A DNA stretch of 45,000 nucleotides, from contig CAUYUJ010019257.1 of NCBI GenBank assembly GCA_963575745.1, forward strand, positions 1-45,000, read 5' to 3'. Below, piece after piece: positions 10,115 through 19,745 of this stretch. The stretch is from Prorocentrum cordatum (taxonomy: Eukaryota; Sar; Dinophyceae; Prorocentrales; Prorocentraceae). A model generated the notes under the pieces. The model was not told the origin of the DNA. It saw only the letters and a program-made list of their open reading frames with translations, and searched no databases. A program made the translations under genes and the position numbers. Every line of letters begins with the position of its first letter. Position 1 is the first letter of the stretch.

Positions 10115-10660
10115 CCACGCCGCCTGGAGCAAAGGCCGCTTCACTTTCTGTGAGCGTTGATATTTTTTTATTCAGCATTTTGTTGATCGCGCGGGCCCTC
10201 GCACACCCCCTCCCCCCCCCGCGTGGAGTAGATTTTGGCTGTTCTTGGCGCCTGTTTCGAGCAGGTGGCGTCTGCTCCGTAGGACGCACTGTCGCAAACA
10301 GCCGCACTGAGCAGAGGTCTGGAGCCAGACACCCGCCCCCCCCCTTTCCGCCCGGTGACGGAGCGCTGGATCGGGGGGCGCTCATTTGCCGCCTGGAGCA
10401 AGGACCGCTTCGGTTTCTGTGGGCGTCGCGGATTTTGGACGGAATCCGAGCCTCGCGATTGCGCGTGTCTCTCCCGTAGGACGCACTGTCGCAAACAGCC
10501 ACACTAAGCAGAGGTCTGGAGCCAGACACCCGCCCGGAGCGCTGGATCGGGGGGCGCTCATTTGCCGCCTGGAGCAGGGGCCGCTTCGCGTTCTGTGGGC
10601 GTCGCGGATGTTGGACGGAATCCGAGCCTCGCGATTGCGCGTCAGGAAGCGACTCGGGAC
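10115..10660. repeat. Tandem repeat of about 176 bp, three units
   Basis: CCGCCTGGAGCA begins units at 10121, 10389 and 10565. The first unit carries an extra stretch of about 90 bases. GTAGGACGCACTGTCGCAAA, AGAGGTCTGGAGCCAGACAC and GCGCTGGATCGGGGGGCGCT recur in the same order. Confidence 0.9.
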
Positions 10661-11310
10661 CCGAGTAGGAGATCGACTGCACAATTGAACTACTCAAAAA
10701 AATGTCATGGCCCCAACAGCGCAGAGCGGATTTCGCTCGGAAAACAATGGGGTGGGCCCGGATTGTCCTGGAGAGTTACTTCGTTTTTCGCTCGCCGTTT
10801 CAGGGTTTTGCATTGACAGAAATGCAAGCAAAAATCCGCTGGAGCACGTCTGCAAGGTCGGTGCAGAAACAAATGCTTATTCGGTCGAATCTACGAAACA
10901 TACGTGTAGTGTTCCGTCGGTCTTCACCAGCGAAAAAAAAAACACCACCACCAGCTAGGGGGGCTGGCCGCTCCCCCTCCCCGAGCTGGTGGCACCCCAT
11001 GCCGAGCGGCGCTCCCAGAGAGTGCCGTGAACGGAGTACCACCAGCTCGGAAAGAGGGCCTTCAGGAGCGGAGTCCCATGGAGTTCTGGTGGCAGTGGCT
11101 CTTTTTGCTCTCGTGAGGTCTACAAACATGCTACGTAGATTTCGTAGACTCGGCGGACCAAAACAAGAACTTTCAGGACGAAAAAACGGTCCCGGGGAAG
11201 GAGGGCTCGGCACCCGGAGGTGCACGTTGCGAGAGCATCGCGGCCGGTCGGAGGTGTGGGCCCCGCGGGGCGGGGGGGTGCTGCGGAGGCTCGGGGTTTG
11301 CGTGGTTCCA
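10661..11310. other. Unassigned region with a possible open frame (10702-11538)
   Basis: A + strand frame of 278 codons starts at ATG 10702, but its last 75 codons run into the 189-bp satellite. The non-satellite part is basic and Arg/Ser-rich with no domain that I recognise. A 9-bp inverted pair, CCACCAGCT/AGCTGGTGG, flanks a G/C-rich loop near 10948-10995. I do not call this a gene. Confidence 0.4.
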
Positions 11311-13782
11311 AGTGGTTTTTCACCCTGGAACGGTTCCGGGGTGAAAATCCATCTGAGGCCTCCCGACGCTGAGCGGGAGAGCCCAGCCGCGAAAAACAAG
11401 CTCCCCAATAACAAATTTCATGTGGAAAATTGCCATTTTGGGAGCTCGGGTACATTTCCTTCCCCCCCATCCCCGAGAGCTGTTTTGCGCTGGGAGAAGG
11501 TTCCAGATGGATTTTCACACTGGGACGGTCCGGGGTGAAAATCCATCTGGGGCCTCCTGATGTGAGCGGGAGGGCCCAGCCGCGAAAAACAAGCTCCCCA
11601 ATAACACATTTCATGTGGAAAATTGCCATTTTGAGGGCTCGGGTACATTTCCTTCCCCCCCATCCCCGAGAGAGCTGTTTTGCGCTGGGAGAGGGTTCCA
11701 GATGGATTTTCACACTGGAACGGTTCCGGGGTGAAATCCATCTGGGACCTCCCGACGCTGAGAGGGAGGGCCCAGCCGCGGAAAACAAGCTCCCCAATAA
11801 GAGATTTCATGGGAAAATTGCCATTTTGGGGGCTCGGGTACCCCCCATCCCCGAGAGAGCGCTGGGAGGGGGGGTCCAGATGGACTTTCACCCTGGAACG
11901 GTTCCGGGGTGAAAATCCATCTGAGACCTCCCGACGCTGAGCGGGAGGGCCCAGCCGCGAAAAACAAGCTCCCCAATAAGAGATTTCATGTGGAAAATGC
12001 TCATTCTAGAAGCTCGGGTACACTTCCTTCCCCCCCATCCCCGAGAGAGCCGTTTTGCGCTGGGAGAGGGTTCCAGATGGATTTTCACCCCAGAACCGTT
12101 CTGGGGTGAAAATCCATCTGGGACCTCCCGACGCTGAGCGGGAGGGCCCAGCCGCGAAAAACAATTTTTGGTTGGCGGGTCGGGAGCGGGCCCCTTCCAG
12201 CTAAGAGCTAGGCGGGACGCGCGAAGCACTAATTGGGGAGACAGGGCGATGCCGCGAAAAACAACTTCCCAATAAGAACAACCATTTGGAAATTTGCCAT
12301 TTTGCGGGTTCGGGTACACTCCCATCCCCGACAGCGTTGTTTTGCGCTGGGAGAGGGTTCCAGATGGATTTTCACCCTGGAACGGTTCCGGAGTGAAAAC
12401 TCATTCGGGACCTCCCGACGCTGAGCGGGAGGGCTCAGCCGCGAAAAACAAATTCACCAATCATAAATTTCATTTGGAAAATTGCCATTTTGGGGCTCGG
12501 GTACACTCCCCCATCCCCGACAGCGCCGTTTTGCGCTGGGAGAGGGTTCCAGATGGATTTTCACACTGGGACGGTTCCAGGGTGAAAACCCATCTGGGAC
12601 CTCCCGACGCTGAGCGGGAGGGCTCAACCGCGAAAAACAAGCTCCCCAATACCAAATTTCATGTGGTGCCATTTTGGGAGCTCGGGTATATTTTCTTTCT
12701 CTCCATCCCCGACAGCGTCGTTTTGCGCTTGGAGAGGGTTCCAGATGGATTTTAACACTGGAACGGTTCCGGGGTGAGAAACCATTTTGGACCTCCCGAC
12801 GCTGAGCGTGAGGGCCCAGCAGCGAAAAACAAACTCACTAATCAGAAATTTCATCGGGAAAATTGCCATTTTGGGGGCTCGGGCGCACTTCCCCCATCCC
12901 CGACAGCGCCGTTTTGCGTTGGGAGAGGGTTCCAGATGGATTTTCACCCTGGAACGGTTCCAGGGTGAAAATCCATTTGGGACCTCCCGACGCTGAGCGG
13001 GAGGGCCCAGCCGTGAAAAACAAGCTCCCCAGTATGAAATTCCATTTGGAAAATTGCCATTTTGGGGGTTCAGGTACACTTCCTTTCCCCCCATCCCCGA
13101 GAGAGCCGTTTTGCGGTGGGGGGTGGCCCAAATGGAATTTCACCCTGGAACGGTTCCAGGGTGAAAATCCCTTTGGGACCTCCCGACGCTGAGCGGGAGG
13201 GCCCAGCCGCGAAAAACATCCCCAAATCAATTCGGAAAATGGCCATTTTGCGGGCGCGGGTACCCCCCCCCATCCCCGAGAGAGTTGTTATGCGCTGGGA
13301 GAGGTTCCAGATGAACTTTCACACTGGAACTGTTCCGGGGTGAAAATCCATCTGGGACCTCCTGACGCTGAGCGGGAGAGCCCAGCCGCGAAAAACAAAT
13401 TCACCAATAAGAAATGTCATTGGGACAATTGCCATTTTGGGGGCTCGGGCGCACTTCCCCCATCCCCGACAGCGCCGTTTTGCGTTGGGAGAGGGTTCCA
13501 GATGGATTTTCACATTGGAACGGTTCCGGGGTGAAAATCGATTTGGGACCTCCCGACGCTGAGCGGGAGGACCCAGCCGTGAAAAACAAGCTCCCCAGTA
13601 TGAAATTCCATTTGGAAAATTGCCATTTTGGGGGTTCAGGTGCGCTTCCTTGCCCCCCATCCCCGAGAGGCACCCACAAGGCTCCTGAGAGCGCCCAGAT
13701 GGAAAATCACCTTTTTCAGATTTCAATTTTCACCCTGGAACCGTTCCAGGGTGATTCTGGAACCTGAAACGGGTCGATGCCA
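11311..13782. repeat. 189-bp satellite, array 2 (complete)
   Basis: Same family and orientation as 1-2315, about 12 units (GCTCGGGTAC anchors near 11443, 11637, 11831, 12012, 12305, 12497, 12680, 12876, 13068, 13252, 13442, 13632). Both edges are visible: it begins at the palindrome after CTTGCGTGG-like spacer sequence near 11310 and ends in the same aberrant unit (GAGAGGCACCCACAAGGCTCC, then a hairpin, then GAAACGGGTCGATGCC) as array 1. A higher-order pattern is present: 12833-13095 and 13399-13665 are close relatives at a distance of 566 bp, three units. Confidence 0.93.
12165..12250. other. 86-base interruption in satellite array 2
   Basis: A sequence unlike the satellite separates two copies of GCCGCGAAAAACAA (12151-12164 and 12251-12264). 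The 14-base direct repeat is satellite sequence, so the event could be an insertion with target duplication or an unequal exchange that captured foreign DNA. Confidence 0.75.
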
Positions 13783-14379
13783 GGGGGGTGGAGACCTGGC
13801 AGACTCGCTGCAACTTCGGTGTAATGGTGGTCGCACCCCCCGCGGTGATTTTGCTTGCTGTTCACCCTAGCGCTAGGCTGCTGCAGTATGTTCTACAATT
13901 TGGTGCTGTCGAGGCCTTGTGACATTGCCTGCCGCTTTCTTGCTCTCTCTCGTTGCCAAATGCGGACCAGGCAGCCAGCGACATTATTGCACTAACCTTT
14001 CAGAAGTATTAGCATCACGTGTTCCTCAACGCGCTGGTGCCCATAGTAATATGAGGCACGCCTGCCTTCGGGCCAATACTACTGCCTGCCAGCTACCCGC
14101 CAATATGCCCCCTTCTCCCGTTCAAGAGTTCTCCCCCTCCCTGCACAGCGAATGCGGGCAAGGCGGTTGCCTCCGGGGGCGTCTGGCCCCTGCTCCGTGC
14201 TCATTGTCGCCACGTGGCACAGCCTCCCCCTTCGGGCCCAGATTTTCTGCGACTTGCAGCCGTTTGCTACAACTGAGCAGCTATCACTGGCGTTTGACCT
14301 TGTAGAGGATATCCCAGCGCTTTTACACATGGCAGCACCAACGCTGAGGTGCTATTCGACAGCATAGCTCGCAGCGTAC
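13783..14379. other. Unassigned unique-looking region
   Basis: About 600 bases of balanced composition, with no tandem structure and no protein fragment that I can name. The open frames (128 aa at 13919-14305, 83 aa on minus) lack recognisable motifs. Confidence 0.5.
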
Positions 14380-15000
14380 AACAAATTGTCTCGAAGGCGA
14401 GAACGTGCGGTAATTCACGAGGGATCGTAGCCTCGAAGGCGAGATTGCGGTGTAATTTACGAGGGTTTATAGCCCCGGGGACGCGAATATGGTATAATTT
14501 TCGAAGGTGTATAGCTTTTTGGGCGCGACTTTTGTATAATTTGCAAGGGCTTACGGCTTTCGGGACGCGAATATTGTGTAATATATTTGGGTTTATGGTT
14601 TCGAAGACGCAGCTATTGCGTTCTTTACGAGATTGTATGGCTTCGGGGATGCGAGTATTTTGTATTTTACAATGGTTTTTGGCCTTGGGGACGAAATGGT
14701 ATAATTTACGAGGTTGTATAACCTCGGGGTCGCGAGCATTGCGTCATTTACGAGGGCTTGTGGCTTTGGATGCGCGTGCATCGTATAATTTAGGGTTCAT
14801 GGCCTCGGGGACGCGACTATTGTGTGATGTACATGGGTTTATGGTGTCGGGGACGCGACTATTGTTTAATTTGCAAAGGCTTATGGCTTCGGGGGCGCAT
14901 ATATTGGGTAATTTGCGAGGGTCTATGGCCTCGAGGACGCGAAGATGGTGTAATTTACAAGGGTTTATGGCTTCAGGGGTGCGAATCTCGTGTATTTTTA
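14380..15000. repeat. 42-bp tandem repeat, about 14 units
   Basis: Unit near GTTTATGGCTTCGGGGACGC followed by GACTATTGTGTAATTTACGAGG. Spacing is 42 bp, except that two units are 39 bp. The unit has no stop codon in one + frame nor in one minus frame. Confidence 0.92.
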
Positions 15001-15314
15001 TGTGTCCCACGGCCCCCCGGGAAGTCTGCGAACCCCGCGTGGCAATTGGTGCTTCTCGGCTCCCCCCCTCGCGCGTTCGTTCAGTAACAATGAACAGTTA
15101 CCAGCAGGACGCAGAAAGCAGAGCCATCACATTGGAAACTTGCAACTGCAACTGGTGCAGGGAGCAGCAAACCTTCGCCCTACAGCCTGGTGGCTCCACA
15201 AGGGGGCCAGCGGATGTTGAATATAGATGTTTGTTGCAAGGTGGGGGGCCCAGCGCTGAGCAGATAGGAAACGGATCCAAGCCAGGTCGTAGACGGTGGC
15301 CATCATCGCGGTGA
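14595..15314 (+). CDS. Possible repeat-encoded protein with 14-residue repeats
   Basis: The frame is open from GTG 14349; the first in-frame ATG is 14595, giving 239 residues. The repeat part reads as tandem 14-mers such as GFMASGTRLLCNLR, with hydrophobic and Arg residues at fixed positions. Both length variants in the array lose exactly three bases, so the frame survives 14 units. The tail after about residue 135 (Cys-rich CNCNWC, then Gly/Pro) is unlike the repeat. Against a gene: the unit lacks stops on the minus strand too, no start context or partner is visible, and I know no such family. It may simply be an open satellite. Confidence 0.22.
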   Translation: MVSKTQLLRSLRDCMASGMRVFCILQWFLALGTKWYNLRGCITSGSRALRHLRGLVALDARASYNLGFMASGTRLLCDVHGFMVSGTRLLFNLQRLMASGAHILGNLRGSMASRTRRWCNLQGFMASGVRISCIFMCPTAPREVCEPRVAIGASRLPPSRVRSVTMNSYQQDAESRAITLETCNCNWCREQQTFALQPGGSTRGPADVEYRCLLQGGGPSAEQIGNGSKPGRRRWPSSR

Positions 15315-15843
15315 CGACGCCCGAAACGTCTCTCCATCGGTGTCCGGAGGGCTTCGCATCAAGGCGAGCACTCGGACGAATCCACGTGATTTTGGCAAAC
15401 TGGATGTCCACGTCAGGAGAGTGGATCACCTGCACCCAGCTCTCCACAGGCTGCTGCACCGAGTGCACCTCGGGGTCCTCGGAGTCCACCTTCAAATAGA
15501 GCAGGGTGGTGAGGCAGCGCCTGGGCCAGCGCTTCGCGACCGTCCAGGCCATCGCTCTCCTCCACCTCGTGATGACTCTGGGAGCCATGCCGAAGACCTC
15601 GCCCGAGTAGTCGCTCGTGGCCATGGTGCCCCTGGCTGCGATCCGTGCGGCAATACGCCGTCCAGCCACCATGGGCGAACTTCTGAAGGTGTCCAGAGCG
15701 ACGCTTGGCCCTAGCCCATCGCGCTGTGTTCTTGGGTCTCCGAACCCGTGTCCGTCCTCAGTCGAGCTCCAAGCCAGTCGCAACTGTTTGAAACTTGACC
15801 TGGAAGCAGTCGCGACAAAGCGGGCCTGCAAGGCTTTGGTCAC
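15127..15843 (-). pseudogene. LINE-type retrotransposon protein, C-terminal remnant
   Basis: A 238-codon minus-strand frame in non-repetitive sequence. Residues about 75-185 resemble the region after the reverse transcriptase domain of dinoflagellate LINE proteins: a Gly/Met-Ala-Pro stretch (GEVFGMAPRVITRWRRAMAW), then RRCLTTLLYL, then GHRWRDVSGVVTAMMATVYD and RWAP. The order GMAP - arginine-rich helix - CLTT - RW..V.G....ALIAT-like matches that family as I remember it. No reverse transcriptase catalytic YxDD is seen in this frame, and neighbouring minus-strand sequence shifts frame, so this looks like a decayed 5'-truncated copy. It ends at a TGA near 15124-15126. It lies antisense to, and upstream of, the six-exon gene. 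Confidence 0.5.
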
Positions 15844-16100
15844 GCAAATCCGAGGAGATGATCGCAGAGTTTCCAGACATGACTAGTCCAGCCTGCTGGC
15901 AGCCTCTGGTGCCTGATGAAGTCGACTCCCGCTCAGGACAGAACGTGCGGGCACCTGTTGGCGCGGCCCTCGACCCGCTGGGAGACGGCATCCACCCACG
16001 ACCGAGCCAGGACTCCTAGGCTGCCGCGTGCGGTGACCTCCAGGATATCGTAGAGGACGCACTTGGAAAAGTCCACTGCGCATCCGTGGCCCGCAGGAGG
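15844..16100 (-). pseudogene. Possible upstream continuation of the LINE remnant
   Basis: In a different minus frame from 15127-15843, translation near 16050-16090 gives AVDFSKCVLYDILEV, which could be a reverse transcriptase motif A (hydrophobic-D-F-S-K). It is followed by stops before 15844, as expected for a frame-shifted relic. The motif is short and this reading is tentative. Confidence 0.25.
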
Positions 16101-16457
16101 AGGTGGAGGAGGGTATGAGCATAACGAGAGAGGGGGGATGGCGCAGGAGAGGGGATTCTGATGTTACCATGATGGTGGTAATGATGACGATGGTCGTGGG
16201 GGTGATGATGATGGGGGGACGGAGAAGGAGAGCGCGATAGGACGAGGATGGAGTGGGAGGACGTCAGGTTTCAGACTCCACCCCTGCTTAGCATGGCACA
16301 GGGGCCTTGAAGGGCAGGAGGGACGACGCACCGAGCTTACTCGAAGTAGCCCTTCAGCACCTTGGCGGCCAAGGCGGGCCACCACGATATTGTCCTCCGA
16401 GGGCCTCCGAGGTGCTCAGAGGCCTTCCAGGCTTCCCGCTCCGCGCATCGCCTCCAG
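16101..16457. other. GGA/GAT-rich patch and unassigned sequence upstream of exon A
   Basis: 16095-16260 contains loose GGAGG and GATGATGATG runs. 16260-16457 is mixed. On the minus strand, 16330-16390 reads AKVLKGYFE then a stop, but nothing upstream supports a gene. The final 25 bases are C/T-rich, fitting a 3' splice site for exon A. Confidence 0.45.
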
Positions 16458-16547
16458 GTCAACGCCCTGACCAAGCAGATCGAGACCAAGACGCAGAGAA
16501 GCGGGGAACTGGCGGTGGCAAACGCTCAGATGGCGAACGACATCGAG
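16458..16547 (+). CDS. Exon A, coiled-coil family protein (partial gene)
   Basis: 90 nt, phase 0. The acceptor CGCCTCCAG|GTC follows a C/T-rich stretch; the donor is GAG|GACGGC, a GA-type site. The 30 residues contain ALTKQIETKTQRSGELAV and end in NAQMANDIE. This is a charged, heptad-like helix matching the family segment that usually reads ...ALTK.IE.KT.R.GEL.V.I..MK.DLED. The open frame continues a little past the donor, but the match stops there and resumes at exon B. An upstream extension without splicing (EAFQASRSAHRLQ) is open but does not resemble the family. Confidence 0.72.
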
Positions 16548-17339
16548 GACGGCTGCCGGTACCGGAGCGAGCGGGATCCAGGAACGACAACACGAGTCCG
16601 TCCCCGCCTCCATCTGCCTTCCCTCTCCCTGCCTTCTCCCCTCTAATCCCTCCTTTCCCTTCAATCCAGTCCCTTCCCTCCCTTCATGCCCGCTGCGCGA
16701 GCGCGGAGCCCACTGCATTTTACGTGGACTCGTGGCGGCGTTAGCGCGGACTTTTTTTGTGTGTGAGGGATCGTGGTTGCGAAAGCGCGGATCCGCCCTT
16801 CCCGTCCCGTCCCCGCCCTCTCCCCTTCTCTGTTCTCTGTGTCCCGTCCCTCTCCTACCATACTATCCTCCCTTTCTTTCCTTCTCCCTTCCCCCCCCTG
16901 CCCCTCCTGCTCAACCTTTCCGCTGCCCTCGCTGGATTGAGACCGAGGGGGAGCGTGACGGGCGGTTGGGGCCGATCAGAACGCAGTGGTCCAGGATGTG
17001 GAGCAGGTGGGATGCGCACGGGGAAGGAAGAAGGCGGATGGGACTTTCGAGTGGAGATGGGCACTGCAATTGCGTGCCGCTGAAGCTAGCTCTGGGCCTG
17101 ACTGGAGTTCTGGCCCCGAGTGCCAGGATGACGCTCGGGTGCGACGCGGGTCACACTGCCTCGGCACTCCTGCGACCCAAGACGGAACTGTGCTGCCGGG
17201 CGACGAAATATATATATATATATATATATATATACAAGTGGCACGTGTGCCATGGCTCTTGCGCAAAAAGGGAAAGGGGAGGAGGAGGAGGAGGTGGAGG
17301 ACGAGGGGGGAAGAGGGGGCAAGACATCGCCCCTCGGGG
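16548..17339 (+). other. Intron 1, proximal part
   Basis: C/T-rich 16600-16720 and 16795-16920, then mixed sequence. A pure (TA)n run of about 27 bases lies at 17208-17234. GGA-rich from 17278. No exon is recognised. A 140-aa + frame (16986-17408) spans the TA run and is not credible. Confidence 0.5.
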
Positions 17340-17862
17340 CTCAGCAACGGGGCCCAAATCCCAGGTGGGGATGGGGGGAGGCGGCGCGCGTCGCGACGCG
17401 GAATATAGTGCTCGGAGCGGAGGGGGCACGGGGCGGAGGTCCCACTGGGGCGCTGGGGGCGCGGAGAGGAGGTGGGGAGGTGGCGTGCGTCGCGACGCGG
17501 AATAAAATTGCCGGGGCGGAGGAGGCACGGGGCGAAACGCCCACTTGGGCGCTGGGGACGCGGGGAGGGAGGTGGTGGGGGAGGTGGTGTGCGTCGCGAC
17601 GCGGAATAAAGCGTTCGTGGCGGAGGGGCAGTGGGCGGTGCTCCCGCTGGGGCGCTGAGGACGCGGGGGGGCTCGGGGCAGAGAGCTACGGCGCGGGGGT
17701 CCCACTCCGGCGCTGGGGGCGCGGGGGGGGGGCGGCGACGCGGAATGAAGCGTTCGTGGCGGAGGTGGCAGTGGGCGGGGCCCCCTCTGGGGCGCTGGGG
17801 ACGCGGGGGGGCTCGGGTCAGAGAGCCACGGCGCGGGGGTCCCACTCTGGTGCTGGGGACGC

Positions 17863-17898
<36 letters not shown>

Positions 17899-19186
17899 CG
17901 ACGCGGAATAAAGTAGTCGGAGCTCTAGACACCCTGTGCAAGAGAATGCTCGGGGCGGCTCCTCCTCCCTCTCCTCCTCTTCCTCTTTCCTGCGGAGGGG
18001 GCTGTGGGCGGGGCTCCGACGGGGGCGCTGGGGCCGCAGCAGGGAAAGGGGGGGGTGCGTCGCGACACGGAATGAAGCTGTCGTGGCGGAGGGGGCACCG
18101 GGCTGGGCTCCTACTGAAGCGCTGGGGATCTGGGAAGAGGGGGGGGGGGAGGTGGTGTGCGTCGCGGCGCGGAATACAAGTTGTTGGGGCGGAGGGGGCA
18201 CTGGGCGGGGCTCGGGGCAGAGGGCCACGGGGCGGGGATCCCATTGGGGCGCTGGGGACGCGAGGGGGGGAGGGGGGAGGTGGTGTGCGTCGCGACGCGG
18301 TATAAAAAGCTCGGGGCGGAGGGCGACGGGGCGGGGGTCCCACTGGGGCACTGGGGATGCAGAGGAGGTGGGGGGGGGGGCGTCGGGGCAGATGGTGTGC
18401 GTCGCGACGCGGAATAAAATGGTCGTGGCGGAGGGGGTGATGTGCGTCGCGACGCGGAATAAAGTGGTCGGGGCGCGACGCGGAATAAAGTGGTCGTGGC
18501 GGAGGGGGTGGTGTGCGTCGCGACGCGGAATGCAGTGGTCGGGGCGGAGGGGGTTCGGGGCGGGGGTGCCACTGGGGCGCTGGGGATGCGAGGGGGGGGA
18601 GGGGGGGCAGGTGGTGTGCGTCGCGACGCGGAATAAAATGGTCGGGGCGGAGGGGGCTGTGGGCGGGGCTCCGACGGGGGCGCTGAGCATGCAGCAGGGG
18701 AAGGGGTGGGGGTGCGTAGTGAAACGGGATGAAGTTGTCGTGGCGGAGGGGGCACGGGGCTGGGCTCCTATTGAAGCGCTGGGGACCTGGGGGGAGGGTG
18801 GGACGTGGTGTGCGTCGCGGCGCGGAATAAAAGTTGTTGGGGCGGAGGGGGCACTGGGCGGGGCTCGGGGCAGAGGGCCACGGAGCGGGGGTTCTACTGG
18901 GGCGCTGGGGACGCGAGGGGGGGGAGGGGGGGAGGTGGTGTGCGTCGCGACGCGGAATAAATAGCTCGGGGCGGAGGGCGACGGGGCGGGGGTCCCACTG
19001 GGGCGCTGGGGATGCAAGGGGGGTCGGGGGGGAGGTGGTGTGCGTGGGAGCAGGTGGTGTGCGTCGCGACGCGGGAATGAAGTGGTCGTGGCAGAGGGGG
19101 TGGTGTGCGTCGCGATGCAGAATAAAGTGGTCGGGGCGGAGGGGGCTCGGGGCGGGGATCCCTCTGGGGGCTCGGGGCGGGGATCC
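17340..19186. repeat. GCGTCGCGACGC minisatellite, block 1 (intron 1)
   Basis: About 18 irregular units of 30-165 bp. Each has GTGTGCGTCGCGACGCGGAA followed by TAAA or TGAA, then GGTCGGGGCGGAGGGGGC, CCCACTGGGGCGCTGGGGA and a G-run. The 12-base palindrome GCGTCGCGACGC is the most constant part and is usually followed by GGAATAAA. A higher-order repeat is visible: 17990-18300 and 18650-18960 share subtype order. A (GT)n run sits at 17864-17896. The 824-codon minus frame here is repeat-derived. Confidence 0.9.
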
Positions 19187-19194
19187 CTCTAACG

Positions 19195-19745
19195 TGAATC
19201 CGGAATCCGGAGTTTGGAATCCGGAATCCGGAATCTGGAATCCAGAATCCGGGAATCGGGAATCCTTGTATTCGGGAATCCGGAATCTGGGAATCCGGAA
19301 TCCGGAATTCGGAATTTGGAATCCGGAACCCGGAATCCGGGAATCGGGATTCCTGGTATTTGGGAATCCGGCATCTGGGAATCCGGCATCTGGGAATCCG
19401 GAATTCGGAATCCGGAATCCGGAATCCAGAATCCAGAATCCAGAATCCAAAATCCGGAATCCGGAATCCGGAATCCGGAATCCGGACTCGTGGACTCTTG
19501 GAATCCTGGAATTTGGAATCCGGAATCCGGAATCCGGACTAGCATTTGCAACTGAATCTGGAATTTGGAAGCCAGAATCCGGGGATAGGAGCGGGGATAG
19601 GAGCTGGGGGAATCGATTCTCGCCAATTCGGATCTCGGAATCAGAACACCGGGGTCCGCAATTCGGAATCTTTCATCTGGGACGCGGAATCTGGCGACCC
19701 ACAACGCGGGAGGCAGAAATTGGGAATTCGGATTTGAAATTTGGA
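19195..19745. repeat. (GGAATCC)n array, left
   Basis: GGAATCCGGAATCCGGAATC with variants (TCTGGAATCC, GGGAATC). It is regular to about 19560, then degenerate to 19745. The heptamer repeat lacks stops on both strands. Confidence 0.9.

Noticed and set aside
16931-16975. Decayed duplicate of exon A (WIETEGERDGRLG versus QIETKTQRSGELA)
   Set aside because: Only about six of 14 residues and GAT.GAGACC agree. There is no splice context, so it was not annotated, although an old exon duplication is not excluded.
16976-19450. 824-codon minus-strand frame
   Set aside because: Built entirely from minisatellite block 1 and the GGAATCC array, whose units lack stops. The peptide repeats with the DNA units and has no domain.
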